Positions 1 to 8,403 of a stretch of 29,410 nt of DNA are shown piece by piece. Numbering within the stretch: the stretch's first letter is position 1; each line of letters opens with the position of its first letter. The notes below the pieces were generated by a model. That model was given only the letters and a program-made list of their open reading frames with translations, ran no database searches and was not told where the DNA came from. The DNA is from Auxenochlorella pyrenoidosa (taxonomy: Eukaryota > Chlorophyta > Trebouxiophyceae > Chlorellales > Chlorellaceae): positions 2,764,993 through 2,794,402 of the forward strand of contig KQ481938.1 of assembly GCA_001430745.1 (NCBI GenBank). Direction: 5' to 3'. The position numbers and the translations under genes were made by a program.

Positions 1-193
1 GGGGGGGGGGGGCGGTGCTGAGCAGAGGTAGGCACGGTGTTTGGGCGGGGGTGGGGAGAGGGAGGACAGCAGGCAGGCCATCCGCACAAATGGCTACGAG
101 GCAATCCCAGCAGCAGCTGGCTGCTGAGCCCAAGCAAGCTAGCTGAGCAGCAGGATGGGCGGCGCCCAGCCAGCGCCCCCGCTGCCCACCCAC

Positions 194-2159
194 CAGCTGG
201 TAGGGCTTCAGGTAGCGCGCCGTCTCGCCGCAGGCCTCAATCATCTCCTGCTGCTCCACCTGGCGGTACTCCACCTCGCCCTCGTCGTTGGTGGCGCCAA
301 ACCTGGGGGTGCGTCAAGTGGGGCCAGCAGCAGGGCCGTGAGCACTTGCGTGGCCTGCATGGTCCGTCAACCCGGCACCAGCGGCTGTGCCTGCCCCTGC
401 CTGCACGCACAACTACGTCCCTGTCCTGCCATCAGCAGCAGCCGTACACTTGCCGCCTGTCTTTGCGCCTCAACCAAAACTGCTGCAAAAATGCGCGGAC
501 CCCGCCCCGCCCCACCTGTCGCCGTCGGTGTGCTTGCCCAGCGTCTTGCGCAGCATCTTGGTCACCTCCTCGCACCGCCGCATCACCTCGTCGGCGTGGT
601 CCTTGGCGGTGGTGTCCTCCGCCTCAAACTGGTGGTCCAGGTCGGTCTGCCGCCCCTTGTCCACAGACACGCGCATGGCATTGGCGCTGGCGGCATACGC
701 GCCAGCCAGCGCGGGGTTGAGCTGGCCCACAGCCATGGCGGCCGCACTGAGCTGAGCCTGGTTGAGGGCGGCCACGCCAGGCTGCATACCATGCGGCAGG
801 GCAGGAGGCAGGCAGTCAGACCGACCCAGGCAACTGCGCTGCCATGGCCGTTTCATGCCTGCTCCGGCTAGGCTGGACGGGCACCGACCAGGGCTACCAC
901 CGCTTCTGGCTCGCCTTGCAGGCGACGCAGTCGTGCAGTCCTCTGGATTGGCATCACTGCTGCCCTCCCCACGCGCCACACCGCCCAGCTCCTGGTGGCC
1001 CACAACTCCTCCCAGCTCACCCGCTGTTGCAGCTGGGCAAGCAAGCTGGTCATGTTTGTGTTGCCGGCAGCAGCAGCCAGCCCCGCGGCGCCACCGGCCA
1101 GGAGCTGCTGCTGCAGCCCAAACTGCGGTTGTGCTGGCTGCTGCACCTGCTGCGCCGGCTGCAGGGCGTACTGCTGGAAGGAGCCCATGGCTGCCTGCTG
1201 CTGCGTGTGCTGCTGTTGCGGGTCCAGGGCTTGCCGCTTGGCAGGCGGCTCGCCCTGCACAGCGCGAGTGCAGGGAGGGCAGGCAGGGGGGGAGCGTGTG
1301 GGCAGGGTGGGCAATCTGACGGCGCACTGGGGATCTGGATGCAGGGCAAAGGACAAAGCAAATGCGGTGTGCTGCACACTGCTGCGTGCATCACGGTTGA
1401 CGAGCCACGATGTGGCAAGGCGAGCGACTTGCACATGTGTCGTCTGCCATCCCTGGAACATGGCCAGCTTGCAACCCTGCTGGGCTGTGGTGACCCTTGC
1501 AGCAAGTCAGCCCTACCTGGATGCCCGCGCTGCCTGCCAGCGCGTATGCGGGCGCCGCCACCCCCAGGTTGCCGCCCAACATCGAGACTAGCTGCTGCTG
1601 GGTCTGCTGCTGTTGCTGCTGCTGCTGCTGCTGCACATAACCCAGCGGCGCCACCGCCGTCTGCTGCAGCTGTTGCGGTATTCCACCTGCCGGCCCAGGG
1701 AACCCCCCCGGGAAAGCCCCATATTGCTGCGCTTGCTGCACCGCTGGCGTGAGGGCGGCGGCAGCAGTGCCTGCGCGCCGGGCAGGGCAAATTGAATCTA
1801 CGTCTGATCGCGGCTCCAGGCTCGGCTGGACGATCGGAATTGCGGGCAGCAGGCAGGCAGGCGCCGACAGGCAGGCTGGGCAGTTCTGGCTGCATGACCG
1901 CAACTTGCAGAGAAGGCCAGGAGAGGCGGAGACGAGCCCGCAGCAGTGCCCAGCAGCTGACACACTTGAACTTGCGGCGCCCAGGCAGCTGCTGCCGCCT
2001 GCCCCAGCACGGCAGGGCGCGCCCACCTCGTTCTCCGGGCCCAAGGGACGCCAGCGAGCCCAGTCGCTGGTGCTGAGCGGTCTGAGCAGGCGGATCCTCG
2101 TTGAGGAGGGCCATAAAGCTGCCAAATTCCTGCGGCGGGCCCACCAGCCGGTCGTCCAT
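194..2159 (-). CDS. SNF2-family chromatin remodeler, N-terminal part (ETL1/CHR19/SMARCAD1-like), partial
   Basis: Five exons on the minus strand are in phase: 2159-2027, 1770-1517, 1254-1021, 781-516 and 302-194, giving 332 codons. The gene continues off the left edge. The start ATG at 2159 sits in a GCCATGG context. Exons 2 and 3 are low-complexity, Gln/Ala-rich, with a run of about ten Gln (near 1635-1600). Exons 4-5 carry the recognisable part: a charged stretch ending HADEVMRRCEEVTKMLRKTL, then an acidic patch and LKPYQL at the last splice donor. LKPYQLVG is the usual opening of the SNF2 ATPase domain, and the preceding ADxVxxRCxxIxxxLR segment resembles plant ETL1/CHR19 as I remember it. 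The product would be a nuclear ATP-dependent nucleosome remodeler. No Walker motif lies inside the window, so the family is firmer than the subfamily; another SNF2 class is possible. Confidence 0.6.
1591..1635 (-). repeat. CAG/CAA polyglutamine repeat within SNF2-like exon 2
   Basis: On the minus strand an almost pure CAG run, interrupted by one CAA and a Thr codon, encodes about ten Gln followed by three more. It is in frame with exon 2 of the remodeler. Such tracts vary in length between strains and are often activation or aggregation-prone segments. Here it is only compositional evidence. Confidence 0.85.
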
Positions 2160-2547
2160 GGCGCCCAGCGGGCTGCTGAGCCCTCACAGACGTGACAGCG
2201 TGCCAAAGGGGCCTGAAGCCCGTTGCCCGGATGCGTGGGGCGAGGTGCAAAGATCAAAGAGCACAGAGGCAAAGCTCTGGCAGGTGGCACGGTTCAAATA
2301 CCCCAGGAGAGCGCAGTGCACCTTGCGGCAATGCTCAAGAGCGGGCGTAGGGCCCAGGGAGGTGGTGCTGCCAATGACTGCCAGGTAGGCACCTGCTGTG
2401 CCATGCTGCCAGCAGGGCCCAAGCGGCGGTACGGCAACATCAGGATCAGCGGGCGTGGTTTCAGGGCCGGGCAGCATCGATCGGACGAGAAGATAGCTTT
2501 CCCTTCGAGCTTTGGGCTCGACCTGCGCCGCTCCTCAGCTTGTGGCG
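2160..2547. promoter_or_regulatory. Divergent intergenic region, possible bidirectional promoter (SNF2-like / SCY1)
   Basis: Only 388 bases separate the start codons of the minus-strand remodeler and the plus-strand SecY gene. The region must hold both 5' UTRs and both promoters. I see no convincing TATA box. No ORF here is supported by homology. Confidence 0.5.
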
Positions 2548-5500
2548 ATGGCCTGCCTGCAAAGGCACGCCCTGGTGCTGCCGGCACCAAGTGAGTCCGC
2601 AATGCGCTTCATTCCTGTGCTCACGACGACTCCCGGAGTGGTGCCACGACTGAGCCGCTCAGCACCGCCTTTTCCCGCCGCCCTGACCATCTTTGCAGGC
2701 CAGACCAAGCAATTCCGGCGACATGGAGCGTCTGTGAGGGCGCAGGCAGCCAGCCTGACCCTCGCGCCTGGCCGCTGGCTCGGCCCACAGACGGCCGGCG
2801 GCAGCGGCGGTCTGGCACAGCGCCAACAGCAGCTGGAGGAGCAGCAGGGCCCACCTGTTTATGGTGTGGAGCTGACTGCGGAGCAGTGGGATCCGCTGGG
2901 CCTGGCAGCAGAGGGCTCGGTCTTCAAGGTGGGTCCTCCGGCTGCGCTGCTTGCCGGCGCACCCGCAGGCTTGCTCGCCCGCGGCTGACGTCGTGCTGCC
3001 ACGCTCACACGCCTGCCTGATGCTGGAAAGATTTTGCAAAGACATGCACATGTGATCGTGCACACATGGCCGTGCGAGGTGCCTGGACTCGATTCCGACC
3101 GCTGCCCACTGGCCACCGACCCGAGGCACCGCTCGCACCCGGCTGTGCAGGCCGAGACGCGCACCCCGCAGCGCCTTGGCAGCGTGCCGGGCGATGAGCA
3201 GGGCGGCAGCTTTGGAGACTTCATTGGGGGGGACCTGCCGAAGAAGCTGGCGCTGTTGGTGGTGGGTGCTGGGCAGCTGCTGCCAGGGTGGCGCTGCATC
3301 GTGCCGACACCCCACCTGCCGCCCGGGATGGCTGTGCAGGAGCCGCTCCCTGCCTCGCTGTCAGCTTGCCCAGCAGCGTCCGCAAATGATGACCTGCTCT
3401 TCCTGCGCACTCTGCGCCGCCGTGCCACGTCTCTGCCTGCCCACCTGCAAGCAGCCCCAGAGCCTGTGTCGCACCAGCCAACTGCCTCGCCATGGGCGTG
3501 CCCCGAACACCCGCGCAGGGCCTAATCGTGTTCAGCCGGTTGGGCGTGTACCTGCGCCTGCCGGGGGTGGACGTGGAGCGCTTCAGCGAGGCGATGCAGG
3601 GGTCGGGCATCCTGGGCTACATCGACACGCTGTCGGGTGGGGGCTGGGCGACGCAGGGGCGGTGCAGGGTCACCTGGCGTCGCTGGGGCCGGCCCCGTGC
3701 CGCCGCACGGCTGCTGTTCCGCTGCGGCTTGAGCGTGCACTGCCTGCGTGGCGCCACCCCCGCCTCATTCTCCCTGCTGAACAGCCACGCCCGCGCCCCC
3801 GCCCCCGCCCCGCCCCCAGGCGGCTCCATCAGCAAGGTGGGCGTCTTCTCCCTGGGCATCGTGCCCTACATCAACGCCTCCATCCTGCTCCAGCTGCTGG
3901 CCACCGCCTTCCCCAGCCTCAAGAAGCTGCAGCGGGAGGAGGGGCCCCAGGGCCGCGCCCGCTTCCAGCAGTACCAGAAGCTGGCGGCGCTGGTGTTCGC
4001 GGTGGCGCAGGCGGTGGGCCAGCTCACCTACCTGCGCCCCTTTGTCGACGACTTCTCCCCCGGCTGGCTGGCGGAGAACACGGTGCTGCTGACCGCGGGC
4101 TCCATGATTCTGGTCTATGTGAGTAGGGGCGGGGGTGGGGTAGGGTGGGGGGGCCGGCGGCGCGGGGAGGGGCGTTTGGCCAAGCAGGGCTACGCAGCGC
4201 TCGCAGGCAGTGCTGAGAGCTTGGAAGGAGCAGGCCAGGAGGGTGTGCCGCGCCGTTGGCAGGTTAAATAGGCACAAGCGAGTACAAGCCAGGGAGCGGT
4301 TGCACCAGCTGCCGCCTTGCACTTGCAGGGGTGGCATCGTAGAGGTGAGCCGTGGATGCTCGGCCTGCTGCCTGCCTCTTCACCTCTTGTTGTTCCCCAC
4401 CCACTGTCACCCTTTCCACTTTCTTTCTCCCCTTCCCGTGCTCTCCACACACAGGTGGCTGACACCATCAGCGAGCTGAAGCTGGGCAACGGCACCTCCA
4501 TCCTCATCTTTGCCAACATCGCGTCCAGCCTGCCCAGCTCCGTGGGCGCGGCGCTGACGCAGGCAGCCGACAAGGACAGCAGCGTGCTGGGCGTGTACGC
4601 GCTGGCCTGGCTGCTCACCACGCTGGGCATCGTGTACGTGCAGGACGCAGAGCGGCAGATCCCCATCACCTATGCCTCGCGCTACCGCGCGGGCGCGCTG
4701 CAGCAGCAGGCCTACCTGCCGTTCAAGGTGGGCCCTGCAGCCGGGGGCAGCCCGTCGCCAGCATTCGTCCTGTCCCACGGGATGGTGCACCAGGGATGCC
4801 AAGGGCTGTGTGGCGCAGTTGTAGAGTGTGACCGCTCACCAGCAGCTGCTGGGAGGGTGCTGTTTGCCCTCTTCTGCCCACTTCTGCCGCCTCCCGCTCC
4901 AACCCCCCAGCCCCTCGCCCTCCCCGTCCCCGACCCCCCAGGTGAACGCCACCGGCGTGATGCCCGTCATCTTCTCCTCCTCCCTGCTGGCGCTGCCCGC
5001 CTCGCTGGCGCGCTATGCCAACTCGCCGGCGCTTGAGGGCGCGGCGCAGGCGCTGTCACCCTCGGGCTCGCTCTACCTGCCCGCCAATGTGGCGCTCATC
5101 GTGGCCTTCAACTACCTCTACACCTTCCTGCAGGTGGGAGGGTGCTGGACAGGGGGTGGGTGGGTGGGTGGGTGGAGGTGGGGTGGGGGGGGCCGTGTGT
5201 GGGGGGAGGGGGGAGGCGCCTGGCATGCACAAGTGGTGAGGCTGCTCGTAATATTTGGCAGGCAGGCCTGCTTGGGGGCCGCTCAGCTGTCAAAGCTGCA
5301 CTTCTTCCACAACCGCTGGTGCCGTTGCGCAAGCTCTGCCGGGCTGGCCTGCAAGGCTCATTGAACTCTTTGTTACAGCGCAGCTGTGTGCTGTTGCGAC
5401 CATTCGTTCGCAGTCAGTTTCCACCCAGCCAGACAAGGAGAACCGGAAGGCTTGCTGCTCTGCCAGTTGAGCCCTGCTTGCCCGCTCCACCCCCCCCGCA

Positions 5501-6177
5501 GCTCGACCCCAAGGACCTCAGCGAGCAGCTGAAGCGGCAGGGCGCCAGCATCCCCGGCATCCGGCCCGGCCGTGCCACCGCCGAGTACATCACCAAGACG
5601 CTGGACCGCATGTCTGTGCTGGGTGAGGGACGGGGGGAGGGGCGCGCGCTGAAGGCGGGGCCTGGGCGACCTGCAGTCCAAACCAACGCAAACAAGACGG
5701 CGTGTTGGTGCATTCGAGGCCCAGGCGCAGGGACTGCTTCCCTGCCGAAAGAAGTCAGGCGGACCAGCGCTGTCTGCTCTGGCCTTGTTGCCCTCTGCCT
5801 GCCCACACACCCTGTGCTCGACCATCCCCAACTTCGCGCCCCCCCGACCTTGCCGTCTGCAGGCTCAGTGTTCCTGGGCGCGCTGGCGGCCGCACCTGCA
5901 CTAGTGGAGAGCCTGACCGGGCTGCAGGCCTTCCGCGGCTTTGCCGGCACGTCGGTGCTCATCCTGGTGGGTGGCGTGCCTGCCGATGGCACCTCAGTCT
6001 GCATCCTGCGTTTTGGAATGACACGCTGGCACCACGGCGCTCAACCTGCCAAACCCACCCCTCTGCTCGGCGGCGCAGGTGGGCGTGGCCACCGACACGG
6101 CGCGCCGCTTCCGCTCCGAGTTGGCCATGCAAAAGTACCGAGACATCGACAAGCTGTACGACGACCTCAAGCCATGA
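2548..6177 (+). CDS. SCY1: Plastid SecY translocase subunit (thylakoid SCY1)
   Basis: Exons: 2548-2590, 2699-2928, 3151-3258, 3519-3636, 3820-4118, 4455-4727, 4942-5133, 5502-5622, 5863-5966 and 6079-6177, all in phase; 528 residues. The second donor could instead be 3261. Start ATG in GCGATGGCC context. The first ~80 residues are basic, Ser/Ala-rich and lack SecY similarity, as expected of a chloroplast transit peptide. The mature part shows SecY landmarks: FSRLGVYLRLPGV, FSLGIVPYINASILLQLL, LKLGNGTSILIF, GIVYVQDAERQIPI, SEQLKRQGASIPGIRPG and the end of the last TM, AFRGFAGTSVLILVG with TDTARR. The LKLGNGTS and RQGASIP segments match thylakoid SCY1 better than envelope SCY2. It forms the thylakoid cpSecYE channel for cpSRP/SecA substrates. 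Length is close to plant SCY1 (about 550). Confidence 0.93.
2591..2698 (+). other. Putative 108-base first intron of SCY1, multiple of three and stop-free
   Basis: The segment begins GTGAGT and ends CTTTGCAG, a strong donor and acceptor, yet it is 36 codons long and open in the SCY1 frame. Splicing joins a Ser codon (A|GC) and retention adds 36 residues to the transit peptide. I favour splicing because both sites are near-ideal, but the sequence alone cannot decide. Confidence 0.55.
5134..5230 (+). repeat. G-rich GGGT/GGGG tract in SCY1 intron (G-quadruplex candidate)
   Basis: The intron after exon LYTFLQ opens with more than ten G-runs of three or more within about 80 bases, including a GGGT tandem repeat around 5157-5174. 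This satisfies the usual G-quadruplex pattern on the transcribed RNA sense. Confidence 0.7.
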
Positions 6178-6279
6178 CGGGGGCGGCCGCTCGCTGGGCA
6201 GCAACTGGCTGTGCAGGCCTGCGCCAACTTGGCCCTCGCACACTTCCTTGCTGGTGTGGACCTGTCAAGTGGGCCGACT

Positions 6280-6284
6280 TGTAA
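6280..6284 (+). terminator. TGTAA poly(A) signal candidate for SCY1
   Basis: TGTAA, the common green-algal polyadenylation signal, lies 103 bases after the SCY1 stop codon and before the start of the next gene. It is a single pentamer, so chance occurrence is possible. Confidence 0.5.
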
Positions 6285-6466
6285 GCCAGCACAAGTAAGC
6301 CAGCACAAGCCCCGGCAGATGGGGGAGCGCGCATGCATCCAAGCGAGGCGACCTCAACATCAGCAGCGTGCAAGGCGCTTCAGCGGGAACGCTGCCTACC
6401 ATCAGCGCGCTGCTTGCAGTGTCGCCCGACACTTTATTGCTTCTTCCAGCGACTGTAAGCGCAACA

Positions 6467-8271
6467 ATGGGGAATCTGGTTTCCTTTAGCACTCCCCGCT
6501 CCGAGGTGCAAAACTATCACGCGCTGAGCGCGCTGGACATCGACAAGCAGAATGTCGACTTCTCTAGCCTCAACGGAAAGGTGGGCGGACGCAGTATCCA
6601 GGGCAACGGGCAGGGTTTTTGTGCCGCCGCTGCTTCCCCACCGCCCATCAAGGCCCAGCTCTGCTGCTGGTACCCCGAGAGCGATGGGGATCGCGCTGGC
6701 CAGCACAGCTCTAAGCTTCACCTGCCTCCAGCGTTGCCGCCGTCTTGGCGTTCAGCGCGCTGAACGCCGCTGCAGCGACTTGCAGAATTGCCAGCGGCTT
6801 GCCCCACTCCTGCTGCTCTTGCTGAACATAAGCACTGCTGTATGCGCTTGCAGGTGGTGCTGGTGGTGAACGTTGCATCCAAATGAGGTGGGCGGCATCC
6901 TAGTTGCGTTCAGCAATGCAGGCTGACCTGAACGTCGTTGCTCAATGTTGCCTGCTTGTGCCCCGCTTGTGTGCCCGTCAGTCGTGCGCCATCACCCATT
7001 GCAACCACGTGTCATTTACCTGCAGGCTTGACTGCCGTGAACTACAAAGGTGAGTCCTGCAGCTGACCTGCTGTAAGCGAACCCGGGCTGCGGGGGCAGC
7101 TTGTGCCCAAATTGACAAATTGACTTGCGATGCACTGTCCTCGCATGCCACCGCTCGCAGAGTTCACGGTGCTACAGGAGAAATACGGCGATAAGGGCCT
7201 GGTCATCCAGGCTTTCCCCTGCAATCAGGCGCGCACCGCCTGCACGGGCAGCAGGCGCCTGTTGCTGCAAGCAAGCGATGCATCTGGCGCATGCTCTCCC
7301 CTTCACTGGCCGCCAGCTTGCTGTTCTCCCTGATGCCTGGCGCGCAGAGTCGCGTGCGCTCACGTCCTGCATCCGCCCTGATGCCCTGCAGTTTGCCTTT
7401 CAGGAGCCCGGCACCAACGAGCAGATCAAGAAGTTTGCAGAGGAGCATGGGTTCAAAGGTGCTCTGGCCTTTCTGTTCTTGGTGGGGTTCTTGTCTTGCT
7501 GTCGCGGCTGCGCGGCGAGGGTGGTTCTGGCGGCCGCCGAGGCTCTTCCGGCAGCTGCAGCCGCCTGCTCCAGCACAGCACAGCGCCCCCACCTCTTCCC
7601 CCGGGCCCTGTGGGGCCCAGGGATGCCAGTCGGCATGCTGCAGGCGCCAGAACAAGCCCGCAATGAGCTCTGCTCCTGTGCTGTGTTCAGCCCGGGAACT
7701 GGTCTGTCTCCTCCCTCCCCCTCCCCACCTTTCCGGGGTCCTCCAGGCCTGCTGATGGACAAGATCAAGGTCAACGGCTCCGACGCCTCCCCGGTGTACA
7801 ACTTCCTCAAGGTCGCCTCTGGGGACACCAGCCCCATCGCGTGGAAGTGAGCGCCTGGGAAGGGGCTGGGGCGGGGCGGAGCCGCCCACAGTGGGTGGCT
7901 GTGCCGCACCACCTGATGCTTGCTTGCAGCCTGTCTGTGGCCCACCACAGGCAGCCGCAGGGCTGGCTGCGTGGGCATGACTGTGTGCCCATTGCTCCCT
8001 GGCTGCCCCTGGCCTGCAGCTTTGCCAAGTTCCTGGTGTGCCGCGACGGCACCGTGGCCGGCAGGTGAGCTCTGGGCAGCCAGGCTCCAGGCCATTCCTG
8101 TGCCCACGTCTTAACAGCTGCCACCTTTTCATGCTGCGTGCCTGGGCCTGCCGGGAGCTGCGCGTGCGGTTAGCGCCCCTCACGCCTGCTGGCCAGCCCC
8201 GCAGGTGGGGTCCACGCACCAACCCCTGCGCATTGGAGCCACAGATCCAAGAGTGCCTGGGCTCTAGCTAG
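6467..8271 (+). CDS. GPX: Selenocysteine-containing glutathione peroxidase
   Basis: Eight exons: 6467-6580, 6854-6887, 7026-7049, 7161-7228, 7392-7458, 7747-7846, 8020-8064 and 8205-8271; 172 residues including one selenocysteine read from the in-frame TGA at 6884-6886. The protein reduces hydroperoxides with a thiol donor. The catalytic tetrad is complete: Sec49 in NVASKUGLT, Gln84 in FAFQEPGTN, Trp135 and Asn136 in AWNFAKFLV; FPCNQ is also present. The C-terminus RWGPRTNP aligns with the usual RYGPTTSP. Length fits the GPX family. Without reading TGA as Sec the exon phases make no sense, since the frame resumes perfectly in the next exon. A SECIS element follows the stop. The N-terminus MGNLVSFS fits an N-myristoylation signal. 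The intron after FPCNQ seems to start with GC rather than GT. The end of the protein rests on a single 67-base exon. Confidence 0.93.
6884..6886 (+). other. UGA selenocysteine codon of GPX
   Basis: TGA occupies the position of the catalytic Cys/Sec in NVASK-U-GLT. It lies in a 34-base exon, followed by one G and then the splice donor. The flanking residues before and after the intron are strongly conserved GPX sequence, so this is not a true stop. Confidence 0.93.
7229..7391 (+). other. Probable GC-AG intron of GPX gene
   Basis: Exon 4 ends at FPCNQ with CAG|GCGCGC and exon 5 begins FAFQEPGTN. GPX conservation fixes both edges, but the donor lacks the AAGT consensus, so it is the weakest of the four GC introns. 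A base-call error is an alternative. Confidence 0.65.
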
Positions 8272-8324
8272 AGCCGCACAACCAGGCGGTGCCCAGCATC
8301 TGCACGGCGCACAGGCGGGTCAGC

Positions 8325-8403
8325 CTTGCGGTGTTGCAAGCCATGACGGGTGGCGGGGTCAACCAGCCACGGCTGGGCCCGCTGCCCCGACAAACCTGCA
8401 CCC
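8325..8403 (+). promoter_or_regulatory. SECIS element (form 2) in the GPX 3' UTR
   Basis: ATGAC at 8343-8347 faces CGAC at 8388-8391, giving the non-Watson-Crick quartet (TGAC opposite CGAC). Ten consecutive pairs follow: 8348-8357 with 8378-8387, including two G-T wobbles. The apical part has the unpaired AA at 8361-8362 and then a 6-bp mini-stem, CCAGCC (8363-8368) with GGCTGG (8371-8376), as in form-2 SECIS elements. Below the core, a partly matched basal helix joins TGCAAG (about 8335-8340) to CCTGCA (8395-8400). It starts 72 bases after the TAG stop. It would bind SBP2 and direct Sec insertion at the UGA. The fold is worked out by hand. Confidence 0.92.

Noticed and set aside
5142..6284. 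380-codon plus-strand open frame over SCY1 introns
   Set aside because: It reads through introns and only picks up fragments of SecY exons in the wrong frame; GC-rich introns simply lack stops.
6884..6886. TGA as a pseudogene-making nonsense mutation in GPX
   Set aside because: It falls exactly at the catalytic Sec/Cys codon, the rest of the gene is intact and a SECIS follows.
7203..8222. 339-codon minus-strand open frame over the GPX gene
   Set aside because: It is antisense to conserved GPX exons and has no family resemblance.
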